DNA from: Bog-159 sp035499555
GTDB lineage: Bacteria; Acidobacteriota; Terriglobia; Bryobacterales; Bryobacteraceae
Length of the DNA: 64,000 nucleotides
Direction of reading: 5' to 3'
Assembly: GCA_035499555.1 (NCBI GenBank)
Contig: DATJYO010000019.1
Span: forward strand, 62,001-126,000
Shown: positions 57,021 to 64,000 of the stretch, piece by piece
How positions within the stretch are numbered: position 1 is the first letter of the stretch
Layout of the letters: the number at the start of each line of letters is the position of its first letter
Program-made: the position numbers and the translations under genes
The notes under the pieces: model-generated
Seen by the model: only the letters and a program-made list of their open reading frames with translations
The model's database searches: none
What the model was told of the DNA's origin: nothing

Positions 57021-58582
57021 TGGGTTCCCCCGGACGATTGCACGCTCTCCAGAAACTCGTACCGGTCGCGATGCTGTTCCGGCTCCGCCTTGGAGACTGC
57101 GTCCAGGTGCATCACTTCGTGCGTCTTGGTGAAGTTGGGCCACTTCGCCAGGCCGGCGCCGCTCGGGTCGCCGGTCTTGATGAAATTCGCCCAGTACTCG
57201 TTCATGGTCTCCGCCACTTTCTGATCCTCGGGCTTCCAGTCGGCCTTCTTGGACGAAAGCATGTCGAACACGTATTCGAGCTCCGAGGCGTGCGGCGCGC
57301 CCAGCGTCTTGACGCCCATCTTTTGCATGGCCTCGGGGACCGGTTCGGCGCGATCGAACTCATAGCGGTAAACCGGCTTGCCGGTCTTGGCCTGCATCTC
57401 GATCCACTTCCAGGTGCCGTAGACGATGAAGTTGTCGCTGGCCAGATCGCCGGCCGATTGCAGGGCTTCCGCATCGGTGGCCGCCGGATACACCTTCAAC
57501 GCCGCGTCGGCTTTGTCTTTGAACTGCTTCTTCAACTGTTCGGGGAAGGTTTTGGCGCTGGGCTTCTCTTTGGCCATGATCACCGCCATGCGGACTTCGT
57601 CGCCATTCCAGCCGGCCAGCAGCGGCACCTGGCTCTGTTTGCCTTCGGCATAGATCGATTCCACGTCGGTAGGCAGAAAGTAGCCGTCCACTCCCGGCCA
57701 GAAGCCGAATCCGCGATTCACCTTCATGGCCGCGGCCAGGACGTCCTCCGCGGACTTGGCGCGCAGATCGGCGATCGACTTCGCGCCGGCCGAGGCGGCG
57801 AAGGAAACACCCTGTTTCTCCATTTCGGCCAGCGACGGCATGCCGCGTCCGCCCACCGCGCCGAAGAAGGCGCCGCTCTCGCCGATAGCCTGCTGGAACA
57901 GATCCCGCGACAGCGGCGAGGCCATCAGCGCGCTGACCGACAGAGATCCGGCCGATTCGCCGCCGATGGTGACTTTGTGCGGATCGCCGCCGAAAGCCGC
58001 GATGTTGCGCCGCACCCATTCGAGCGCGGCCACCTGGTCCAGCAGACCGTAGTTGCCGGAAGCATGATGCGGCGATTCCTTGGTCAGCTCCGGATGCGCC
58101 AGGAAGCCGAAGACGCCCAGCCGGTAGTTGGCGTTGACGGCTACGATGCCACGCCGCGCGAAGCTCTCCGCGTCGTAACGCGGCTCGTCCTCGGCGCCCG
58201 CCGCAAAGCCGCCGCCATAGAACCAGAGATACACCGGCAGCGGTTCGGGCGACGCTTTCGCCGGCGCCCAGACGGTCAGGTTCAGGCAATCTTCGCTCAT
58301 CACCTTATCGCGCGGGTTGATATCGCCGAATACCTTGCCCTGCATGCAGTGCGGTCCGAATTCCTCCGCGCTGCGCACCCCCTTCCACGGCGCCACCGGC
58401 TGCGGCGGCTGCCAGCGCTGATCGCCCACCGGCGGCGCGGCGAACGGTATGCCGCGAAAAATGCGTACCGTGCCAGCGGCGTTGAGCGCGCCCTCCAGCT
58501 TACCGCTGTCGATGGTCACCTGCTCTCCGGCCACGGCGAGTGTCGCCAGGGTGACCGTCATTATGAAGACTCTATTGATCAT
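57017..58582 (-). CDS. secreted type-B carboxylesterase
   Basis: The ATG at 58582 (GGAG upstream) gives 521 residues with a short signal peptide (VFIMTVTLATLAVAGEQ). The carboxylesterase-B signature elements are EDCLNLTVWAPAK, FYGGGFAAGAEDEPRYD (oxyanion hole) and the nucleophile elbow VTIGGESAGSLSVSALM. The Glu/His partners lie in the middle and the final third (THEVMHLD region uncertain). It overlaps tannase-like genes on both sides (4 and 11 bases), so the three esterases are translated as a unit. Confidence 0.9.
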   Translation of the reverse strand: MINRVFIMTVTLATLAVAGEQVTIDSGKLEGALNAAGTVRIFRGIPFAAPPVGDQRWQPPQPVAPWKGVRSAEEFGPHCMQGKVFGDINPRDKVMSEDCLNLTVWAPAKASPEPLPVYLWFYGGGFAAGAEDEPRYDAESFARRGIVAVNANYRLGVFGFLAHPELTKESPHHASGNYGLLDQVAALEWVRRNIAAFGGDPHKVTIGGESAGSLSVSALMASPLSRDLFQQAIGESGAFFGAVGGRGMPSLAEMEKQGVSFAASAGAKSIADLRAKSAEDVLAAAMKVNRGFGFWPGVDGYFLPTDVESIYAEGKQSQVPLLAGWNGDEVRMAVIMAKEKPSAKTFPEQLKKQFKDKADAALKVYPAATDAEALQSAGDLASDNFIVYGTWKWIEMQAKTGKPVYRYEFDRAEPVPEAMQKMGVKTLGAPHASELEYVFDMLSSKKADWKPEDQKVAETMNEYWANFIKTGDPSGAGLAKWPNFTKTHEVMHLDAVSKAEPEQHRDRYEFLESVQSSGGTQ

Positions 58583-60122
58583 GTTTTGGCTCCAACTTAC
58601 ATTCGAAATTTGCGGCATCGTCCGTACTGCCCGATCCCTTGTACTTCGCGACCAGCGGGTAGCGGCACAAGGGCCGGCTGCGCACGCCGCCGCCGGGTTC
58701 GTGGCGCACCGCGCGCAAAGTCTCGGGCGCCTGGCCCTCCTCCACCCAGCGCACCACCGCGTCGAACGCGCCCTCCGGCTGCGGACCCGCGCCGCCCGCA
58801 CAGTGCGCCACGCCCGGCGCCAGGAACAGGCGCGCAAATGCGGACGTACTCTTCGCCCCGCCCATGCGCCGTTCCACCCGTTCGTAATAATCGATGGTCC
58901 CCTCGGGATAGATCAGTTGGTCCGACCATCCGTGCCACAAGACGATCCTACCGCCATGATCGCGGAAGGCGGTCAGGTCCGGATTGTCGGTGGCCAGCAC
59001 CATGCTGAACTCCTCCACGGATTGATCCCAGTAGAGCTCGTAAAGCGGCGGCGTCAGCCCGCTCCAGTCCCATTCCGGATTCTGCGTCAGGAAATAGCGC
59101 CACCAGTCGAGCGTGATCGGATTGGGGCGCGCGGCCAGGGGCGTGCCGCCGGTCGCGCTCAGGCCGGAGAAGTCGGCGCCGCGCGGCAGTCCGTACCAGA
59201 GGAACCGGCCGTCCCGCCGCCGCGGGCCTTGCCAGATCTTCCGGATCACCTCGGCGTCCGTATCGGTAAACGCCGGGCAGCCCTCCGCCGCGGTGCCCAC
59301 CAGCTCCTTGGGATCGAAGTGGCAGTTGCGCGGGTCCTCGATCACGCCGTCTTTCACGCCATCGGCCGCATCGCAGGCCGCGATGGCCGCCGTGCGCGCC
59401 GCTTCGAATTTGCAGCGCGGCGGGAAATCGCCGGCCTGTTGCATCGCCACCGTGCCCCACATCTGCTCCACGTGCAGCTTGGTCCAGTTGATGGCCGGCG
59501 CGCCGGAGAGGATGCCGTCGTAATCCGCCGGGTAGCGCTGCGCTTCCGATAAGCCTTGCCGTCCGCCGGTGGAGCAGCCGTTGAAATAAGCATGCTGCTG
59601 CGACCGGCCGTAGAAGGCCTCGATCACGGCTTTGGCCGTGAGGGTCATTTCGTGAATGCCCAGGTACGCGTTGTCGCGGATCAGCAGCCAGTCCAGCCGG
59701 CCGTGCGCGTCCAGCGCGAAACTGCCGCGCCCGCCCGCGTGCCCGGTGTCGGTGGACGCGGCCGCATAACCCTCCGCCACCGGCATGACCACGGCGCCCG
59801 GATTGCCCCCGGAGAACCCGCCGCCGCCCACGCCCATAAACCGGCCGTTCCAATTTTTGATGGGCAGCCCGATAAAGATGCGGATCTGGTCGCCCGCCGG
59901 CGGATGTGTGCGCACTGCCGTGACACGGCAGAATGCCGGGCGCTCGCCGGAAGCCGGTTCCATGGCCGCGGATTCAATCGCCGTGTCCGCCAGCGTGAGC
60001 GCATGCAGGGTCTCGCAGGAGCGCACCGGCTCGGACGGCGCGCCGGCCGCCGCGCCCGCTATCAATGAAATGGTCCACAAGCGATGCATGGTGGTTAGTT
60101 TATTCGAGCGGCCATCCGGCAT
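58572..60122 (-). CDS. secreted tannase/feruloyl-esterase family protein (2)
   Basis: The ATG at 60122 has a clear GGAG ribosome site and overlaps the end of pobA by 23 bases; an ATG at 60089 would give a more compact signal peptide (HRLWTISLIAGAAAGA) but has no ribosome site. The 516-residue protein has the CS-D-HC arrangement: FNGCSTGGRQGLS, WHGWSDQLIYPEG and LAPGVAHCAGG. It also ends in DAANFECK. The two tannase-like proteins are clearly related but differ throughout, so they are not a recent duplication. Confidence 0.9.
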   Translation of the reverse strand: MPDGRSNKLTTMHRLWTISLIAGAAAGAPSEPVRSCETLHALTLADTAIESAAMEPASGERPAFCRVTAVRTHPPAGDQIRIFIGLPIKNWNGRFMGVGGGGFSGGNPGAVVMPVAEGYAAASTDTGHAGGRGSFALDAHGRLDWLLIRDNAYLGIHEMTLTAKAVIEAFYGRSQQHAYFNGCSTGGRQGLSEAQRYPADYDGILSGAPAINWTKLHVEQMWGTVAMQQAGDFPPRCKFEAARTAAIAACDAADGVKDGVIEDPRNCHFDPKELVGTAAEGCPAFTDTDAEVIRKIWQGPRRRDGRFLWYGLPRGADFSGLSATGGTPLAARPNPITLDWWRYFLTQNPEWDWSGLTPPLYELYWDQSVEEFSMVLATDNPDLTAFRDHGGRIVLWHGWSDQLIYPEGTIDYYERVERRMGGAKSTSAFARLFLAPGVAHCAGGAGPQPEGAFDAVVRWVEEGQAPETLRAVRHEPGGGVRSRPLCRYPLVAKYKGSGSTDDAANFECKLEPKHDQ

Positions 60123-61281
60123 AGTTCTCCGCCAGGCTGATCATAGCAGCGCGTGAAGTTGTAGCGTACTCCAATTCGGCGATCTGTCGCCGGTAGTCGA
60201 ATTCGTTGCCGTCCGGCGCGCGGTGCAGCGTGGAGGTCATCCACCAGGAGAAACGCTGCGCCCGCCATACCCGCGCCAGACACCGGTCCGAGTAGCTGTC
60301 CAGCAGCTCGGAGCAGCCGGTGCGGTAATACGCGGCCAGGGCGCGCGCCAGAACCCGCACGTCCGCCACCGCCAGGTTGAGTCCCTTGGCGCCCGTCGGC
60401 GGGACGATGTGGGCCGCGTCGCCGGCCAGGAACAATCGCCCGTGCCGCATCGGCTCCACGACCACGCTGCGCATGCGGGTGACGCCCTTCTGGAGGATGT
60501 CTCCGCGGTTCGGACGCCAGCCGTCGCGGCGCTCCAGGCGCGCCGTGAGCTCGTCCCAGATCCGGCTGTCGGACCACCGCGCCGCATCTTCCTCCGGCGC
60601 GCATTGCAGATACAGGCGCGTGACCGCCGGCGAGCGCATGCTGAACAGGGCAAATCCGCGCTGGTGCAGGGCATAGACCAGCTCGCGCGAACTCGGCGCC
60701 GCTTGCGCCAGGATGCCCAGCCAGGCGAACGGATACTCGCGTTCGTACACCCGCAGGCGCGCCGCGGGGATCGACGGGCGGCAGATGCCGTGCGATCCGT
60801 CACAGCCGGCGATGAAGTCGCAGGCCATCTCGTATTCGCCGTCTGCGAGCTCGAAGGCGATGCGCGGCGCGGTATCGAAGTCCGCAATCCGGACCCGTCG
60901 CGCTTCGAAATGAAGCGGGCGGCCGGAGACGCGGCGCGCGTCGATCAGGTCGCGCACCACTTCGTTCTGGCCATACACCGTGATGGACCGTCCGCCGGTG
61001 AGGGCGGCGAAGTCGATGAGGTGCTGGCGGCCGTCAAACGAAATCCGAATGCCGGCGTGCCGCATGCCTTCCCGTTGCAGGCGTCCGCCCAGGCCCGCCT
61101 CCACCAGCGCATCCACCGTGCCCTGTTCCAACACGCCGGCGCGCACGCGCTCGATCACGTAGCCGCGGGAGCGGTCTTCCAGGATGACGGAATCGATCCC
61201 GTCGAGATGCAGCAGGTGGCCCAGCAGCAGGCCGGCGGGTCCGGCGCCCACGATGCCGACTTGGGTTCGCAGCCGCTGCAT
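60100..61281 (-). CDS. pobA: 4-hydroxybenzoate 3-monooxygenase
   Basis: The 393-residue protein equals the classical PobA in length. FAD binding: GAGPAG at 12-17 and GDAAHIVPPTGAKGLNLA at 287-304. Substrate-site residues known from the Pseudomonas enzyme have counterparts: Tyr203 (LVYALHQRG), Ser214 and Arg216 (FSMRS), and the C-terminal Tyr in AENYAG. It converts 4-hydroxybenzoate to protocatechuate with NADPH and oxygen. It is the first gene of a unit with three secreted esterases; an operator palindrome and promoter lie directly upstream. Confidence 0.95.
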   Translation of the reverse strand: MQRLRTQVGIVGAGPAGLLLGHLLHLDGIDSVILEDRSRGYVIERVRAGVLEQGTVDALVEAGLGGRLQREGMRHAGIRISFDGRQHLIDFAALTGGRSITVYGQNEVVRDLIDARRVSGRPLHFEARRVRIADFDTAPRIAFELADGEYEMACDFIAGCDGSHGICRPSIPAARLRVYEREYPFAWLGILAQAAPSSRELVYALHQRGFALFSMRSPAVTRLYLQCAPEEDAARWSDSRIWDELTARLERRDGWRPNRGDILQKGVTRMRSVVVEPMRHGRLFLAGDAAHIVPPTGAKGLNLAVADVRVLARALAAYYRTGCSELLDSYSDRCLARVWRAQRFSWWMTSTLHRAPDGNEFDYRRQIAELEYATTSRAAMISLAENYAGWPLE

Positions 61282-61286
61282 GCTGT

Positions 61287-61320
61287 GCGCGATTATCGTT
61301 CATATGTACGATAATCGCGC
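61287..61320. promoter_or_regulatory. 34-bp palindromic operator at the pobA promoter
   Basis: GCGCGATTATCGT (61287-61299) and ACGATAATCGCGC (61308-61320) are perfect inverted copies around TCATATGT, whose inner CATATG is itself palindromic, so only one base pair breaks the symmetry. It lies five bases before the pobA start and covers the -10. The half-site recurs upstream of the IclR gene. Confidence 0.85.
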
Positions 61321-61331
61321 GTACAAGTCAA
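61303..61331 (-). promoter_or_regulatory. candidate pobA promoter
   Basis: On the minus strand TTGACT (61326-61331), 17 bases, TACATA (61303-61308). The -35 is near consensus, the -10 is poor, as expected for an activator-dependent promoter. The palindrome overlaps the spacer and -10. Confidence 0.5.
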
Positions 61332-61335
61332 GCGG

Positions 61336-62103
61336 TTAGTCGAGCATCTGGCCCAGCAGCTTGGCGTGCGCGGCGAGCGGCGGCAGGATGCGCGCCACCA
61401 GCTCCGCGCTCGAAACCCGGGCCGCGTGGACGCCCGAGTTCATGGCCGCCGCCACCCGGCCGGTCTGCGTCACCACCGGCACCGCGATCGACCGGAGTCC
61501 GAGTTCCAGCTCCTGGTCCACCAGCGCGTACCCTTGGGCGTGGACTCGCCGGATCGCGGCCCCCAGACGCCGGCGGTCGCGCAGGGTCTTGGGCGTGAGC
61601 GCCTTCAGCGCCACGCGCGCCAGGCAGGCCTCCAGTTCGGCCTTCGGCAGCGCGGCCAGCAGCACCCGGCCCATCGAAGTGCAGTAAGCCGGCAGGCGGC
61701 TGCCGGGCCCCAGGTCGATGGTCATCACCCGCTTGGGTGCCGAGCGCGCGATGTAGACGATCTCGTCTCCATCCAGCACGCTGACCGAGCAGGACTCGTG
61801 TATGTGCGCGCTGAGCTGCTCCAGAATGGGTACCGCCAGCGTGGCGATGGAGTTCGACGTGACGAAGGAGAAGCCCAGGCGCAGGACGCGGGGCGTGAGA
61901 TGGTACACCGGCCCCTGGTGCGCGGCGTAGCCCAGCGATTCGAGCGTGAGGAGCAGCCGGCGCGTGGCCGCGCGCGAGAGCCCGGTGCGGGCGGCGGCCG
62001 CGGAGACGCTGAGCCCCCGGCGGGCCTCGTGAAACGCCTCGATCACCTGCAGGCCGCGGGCCAGCGACAAGACGAAATCCGGATCGCCTTCCGGAAGCGG
62101 CAT
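61336..62103 (-). CDS. IclR-family transcriptional regulator (PobR/PcaU-like)
   Basis: The ATG at 62103 gives 255 residues. The N-terminal winged helix-turn-helix is LSVSAAAARTGLSRAATRRLLLTLESLGYAAHQGPVYHLTPRVLRLG. The C-terminal IclR effector domain contains SCSVSVLDGDEIVYIARS, ILEQLSAHIHESC and the Gly-rich LPAYCTSMGRVLLAAL. The opening DPDFVLSLARGLQVIEAF is typical of the PobR/PcaU/PcaR branch controlling aromatic catabolism. It is set between pobA and the CoA-transferase genes. No ribosome site is seen before the ATG. Confidence 0.93.
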   Translation of the reverse strand: MPLPEGDPDFVLSLARGLQVIEAFHEARRGLSVSAAAARTGLSRAATRRLLLTLESLGYAAHQGPVYHLTPRVLRLGFSFVTSNSIATLAVPILEQLSAHIHESCSVSVLDGDEIVYIARSAPKRVMTIDLGPGSRLPAYCTSMGRVLLAALPKAELEACLARVALKALTPKTLRDRRRLGAAIRRVHAQGYALVDQELELGLRSIAVPVVTQTGRVAAAMNSGVHAARVSSAELVARILPPLAAHAKLLGQMLD

Positions 62104-62120
62104 ATTCTGGATATGGTAGC

Positions 62121-62191
62121 CGATAATCGCACAAGCGCGGGCGCTTGACGAGCACTTGCCGAATAGCGCACAATAGACCGTTAATCGCACG
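62121..62191. promoter_or_regulatory. three direct repeats of the operator half-site, with candidate promoter for the CoA-transferase genes
   Basis: CGATAATCGCAC (62121-62132), CGAATAGCGCAC (62160-62171) and CGTTAATCGCAC (62179-62190) repeat the half-site of the pobA palindrome. On the plus strand TTGACG (62145-62150), 18 bases, CACAAT (62169-62174) is a good promoter; the second repeat overlaps its -10 and the third lies at the transcription start. Confidence 0.7.
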
Positions 62192-63040
62192 ATGGCCGCC
62201 TTTCGCGATCTGCCCGCCGCCGTCGCCGAACTGGTCCACGACGGCGATAGTGTGGCGCTCGAAGGTTTCACCCACCTGATCCCTTTCGCCGCCGGGCACG
62301 AGATCATCCGCCAGCGCCGCCGCGACCTGACCCTGATCCGCATGACCCCGGATCTGCTCTACGACCAGATGATCGGCAGCGGCTGCGCGCGCAAGCTGGT
62401 CTTCTCCTGGGGCGGCAATCCCGGCGTCGGATCGCTGCACCGCCTGCGCGACGCGGTGGAGCGCGGCTGGCCCGGCCCCCTCGAGATCGAAGAGCACACC
62501 CACGCCGCCATGGCCCACGCTTATGCCGCCGGCGCGGCCGGCATGCCCAGCGCCTTCTTTCGCGGCGGCCAGGGTACGGATCTGCCGCGGGTCAATCCGA
62601 ACATCCGTTTCATCCAATGCCCGTTCACCGGCGAAACCCTGACCGCGGTGCCGGCGCACCGCCCGGACGTGGCCATCATCCACGCACAGCAGGCCGACCG
62701 TCGCGGCAACGTGCTGCTGGAAGGCATCGTGGGCGTGCAGAAAGAAGTGGTGCTGGCGGCGCGCCGGTCGCTGGTGACGGTGGAAGAAATCGTGGACGAG
62801 CTGACCCGCGGCAGTCCCAATGCCGCCGTGCTGCCTTCCTGGACCATTACGGCCATCGCGGTGGTGCCCGGCGGCGCCCACCCCTCCTACGCGCACGGCT
62901 ACTATTCGCGCGATAATTCGTTCTACGCGGCCTGGGAAGAGATCTCCCGGGACCGCGATTCGTTTACCGGCTGGATGCGGCAGCACGTGCTGGAGCAGGG
63001 GCCGGGAGTGTTCGCCCAACGCGCCGGGATGCGCCGATGA
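62192..63040 (+). CDS. pcaI: 3-oxoadipate CoA-transferase, alpha subunit
   Basis: The 282-residue protein belongs to the CoA-transferase family I alpha subunits of the longer CatI type: AELVHDGDSVALEGFTHLIPFAAGHEIIRQ, LIRMTPDLLYDQMIGSGCARKLVFSWGGNPGVGSLHRLRDAVE, PFTGETLTAVPAHRPDVAIIHAQQADRRGNVLLEG. It transfers CoA from succinyl-CoA to 3-oxoadipate with the beta subunit. Only about 18 bases separate the predicted -10 from the ATG, and no ribosome site is visible, so the mRNA may be nearly leaderless. ATGA overlap with the next gene. Confidence 0.88.
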   Translation: MAAFRDLPAAVAELVHDGDSVALEGFTHLIPFAAGHEIIRQRRRDLTLIRMTPDLLYDQMIGSGCARKLVFSWGGNPGVGSLHRLRDAVERGWPGPLEIEEHTHAAMAHAYAAGAAGMPSAFFRGGQGTDLPRVNPNIRFIQCPFTGETLTAVPAHRPDVAIIHAQQADRRGNVLLEGIVGVQKEVVLAARRSLVTVEEIVDELTRGSPNAAVLPSWTITAIAVVPGGAHPSYAHGYYSRDNSFYAAWEEISRDRDSFTGWMRQHVLEQGPGVFAQRAGMRR

Positions 63041-63798
63041 ACTACACCGCCACGGAAATGATGACCGTCGCCGCCGCGCGGGCCCTGTGCGATCGCGACG
63101 TGTGTTTCGTGGGCATCGGACTGCCATCGGCCGCCTGCAACCTGGCGCGCCTGACGCATGCGCCGCACGTCACCCTGGTCTACGAGTCCGGCACCATCGA
63201 GACCCGGCCCTCCGTGCTGCCGCTCTCGATCGGGGATGGCGAGCTGTGCGAGACCGCCCTGACCACGGTCTCGGTGCCGGAGATGTTTCAATACTGGTTG
63301 CAGGGCGGCCGCATCACGGTCGGCTTTCTGGGCGGCGCGCAGGTGGATCGCTTCGGCAATCTGAACAGCACGGTCATCGGCGACTACCGGCGGCCAAAGG
63401 TCCGGCTCCCCGGCGCCGGGGGCGCCACCGAGATCGCTGCCGGCTGCGGCCGGATCTTCATCGTCATGCGCCACGATCCCCGCGCCTTCGTCGAGAAGCT
63501 GGATTTCCTGACCACCCTGGGACACGGTCCCACCGGGCGCGAGCGGCGGCAACTGGGCATCCCCACCGCCGGACCGGTGCTGCTGGTCAGCGATCTTTGC
63601 ACCATGCAGCCGGAGCCGGATACCAGCGAATTCGTGGTGGCTTCGCTGCATCCCGGCGTCACCCGCGAGCAGGTGCGGCGGAACACCGGCTGGGACGTAC
63701 GCTTCGCCCCCGAAGTTCTCGAAACCGCGCCGCCGTCGGTCGTGGAGTTGGAGACGTTACGCGAATTGCAGGCCCGCACGGAAAGGAGCATGGCTTGA
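63037..63798 (+). CDS. pcaJ: 3-oxoadipate CoA-transferase, beta subunit
   Basis: The 253-residue protein has the beta-subunit features of the CatJ type: NYTATEMMTVAAARALCDRDVCFVGIGLPSAACNLARLTHAP, the active-site glutamate in LVYESGTIETRP, GGRITVGFLGGAQVDRFGNLNSTVIGDYRRPKVRLPGAGGATEIAAGCGRIFIVMRH. It overlaps the alpha subunit by ATGA and pcaH by TTGA, so the three genes are translationally coupled. Confidence 0.9.
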   Translation: MNYTATEMMTVAAARALCDRDVCFVGIGLPSAACNLARLTHAPHVTLVYESGTIETRPSVLPLSIGDGELCETALTTVSVPEMFQYWLQGGRITVGFLGGAQVDRFGNLNSTVIGDYRRPKVRLPGAGGATEIAAGCGRIFIVMRHDPRAFVEKLDFLTTLGHGPTGRERRQLGIPTAGPVLLVSDLCTMQPEPDTSEFVVASLHPGVTREQVRRNTGWDVRFAPEVLETAPPSVVELETLRELQARTERSMA

Positions 63799-64000
63799 GA
63801 GTCTACCCGCGTCCGGAGCCCGGCGACCAACCGCCGTTGCTCTATCCGCCCTACGCTTCCACGGTCCGGCGCGCACCGGCCCGGCCGCCTGTGGTGCTGC
63901 CCCACACGCTCTCGGAGCTGACCGGCCCGGTATTCGGCCATGGCCCGATCGGCGGGGCGGACGACGACCTGACGCGGCAGCACGCCGGCGACCCCATCGG
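63795..64000 (+). CDS. pcaH: protocatechuate 3,4-dioxygenase beta subunit (partial, cut by window end)
   Basis: A TTG start at 63795 overlaps the stop of the upstream gene, with AAGGAG eight bases before it. The 68 visible residues read RVYPRPEPGDQPPLLYPPYA, then STVRRAP...LPHTLSELTGPVFG and DDDLTRQHAGDPI, which is the N-terminal signature of PcaH. The enzyme opens protocatechuate, the product of PobA, between the hydroxyls. The catalytic iron ligands lie beyond the window. Confidence 0.92.
   Translation, partial: MRVYPRPEPGDQPPLLYPPYASTVRRAPARPPVVLPHTLSELTGPVFGHGPIGGADDDLTRQHAGDPI

Noticed and set aside
56906..59008. 700-codon plus-strand frame opposite the carboxylesterase
   Set aside because: Antisense to a gene with intact catalytic motifs, low-complexity product.
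55488..60122. Recent duplication of the two tannase-like genes
   Set aside because: Both share the catalytic layout, but the sequences differ throughout and there is no long DNA identity; old paralogues are more likely.
61328..63127. 599-codon minus-strand frame across the regulator and CoA-transferase alpha gene
   Set aside because: Overlaps two well-supported genes in the wrong frame or strand.
1..64000. tRNA, rRNA, CRISPR arrays, prophage or intact insertion sequences
   Set aside because: I looked for cloverleaf-like stretches, regularly spaced repeats, transposase motifs and terminal inverted repeats and found none.

Overview
The window is GC-rich, densely packed bacterial chromosome, most likely from an acidobacterium of the Bryobacterales/Solibacteraceae type. 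The main reasons are a secreted enzyme (48055-50283) ending in the Solibacter-type C-terminal export-like module (TIGR03437 family), repeated secreted tannase-family esterases, and basic proteins with the 'LSAAARKRIAAAQKERW' motif. No rRNA, tRNA, CRISPR array or intact mobile element is visible.

Layout. 1-4680 is housekeeping: the tail of an unknown gene, a HIT-family hydrolase, an HU/IHF DNA-binding protein, ribosomal protein S1 and an acyl-CoA synthetase. 4682-42347 is an almost complete flagellar regulon of about 44 genes in blocks of alternating direction: flgM-flgN?-flgK-flgL (-); fliC, then fliD-fliT?-fliW-csrA-lytic transglycosylase-two small unknown genes (+); cheX (-) and cheY (+); flgB-flgC-fliE-fliF-fliG-fliH-fliI-fliJ (+); fliM-flbD-motA-motB (-); flaG and fliS (+); flgF-flgG-flgA-flgH-flgI-flgJ (-); and fliK-flgD-flgE-fliN-fliO-fliP-fliQ-fliR-flhB-flhA-flhF-fliA-fliN2-SwrB-like gene (+), followed by a sigma-54 activator with a degenerate receiver domain. 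A pentapeptide-repeat protein closes the block. Rod, hook, rings, export gate, switch, stator, filament, cap, sigma-28 and its anti-sigma factor are all present; fliL, flhG and the core chemosensory kinase genes are not seen.

Regulation of the flagellar block can partly be read from the DNA. Sigma-28 promoters of the form TAAA-N15/16-nCCGATAn lie in front of cheX, cheY, flgM and, unexpectedly, fliM. The flagellin leader carries two GGA motifs beside a hairpin, and fliW/csrA lie just downstream, which suggests the CsrA-FliW-flagellin homeostasis switch.

43342-48054 is a looser accessory stretch, less GC-rich to the eye: a decayed SnoaL-like gene, an HXXEE membrane protein, a methyltransferase, a lysine/alanine-rich basic protein, a small membrane protein and a secreted GH18-like protein. 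48055-55487 holds the secreted glycoside hydrolase, a MOCOS-like aminotransferase, an exported metallo-beta-lactamase-fold hydrolase, an exported RraA-like protein and a frameshifted remnant.

55488-64000 is an aromatic-ester catabolic locus. On the minus strand, pobA (4-hydroxybenzoate 3-monooxygenase) is followed by tannase-family esterase, type-B carboxylesterase and a second tannase-family esterase, overlapping or nearly so. Upstream is an IclR-family regulator, and divergent to it are the two 3-oxoadipate CoA-transferase subunits and the start of pcaH (protocatechuate 3,4-dioxygenase beta), cut by the window end. A 34-bp near-perfect palindrome covers the pobA promoter, and three copies of its half-site lie between the regulator and the CoA-transferase gene. 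This suggests one IclR regulon that hydrolyses plant phenolic esters and feeds 4-hydroxybenzoate into the beta-ketoadipate pathway.
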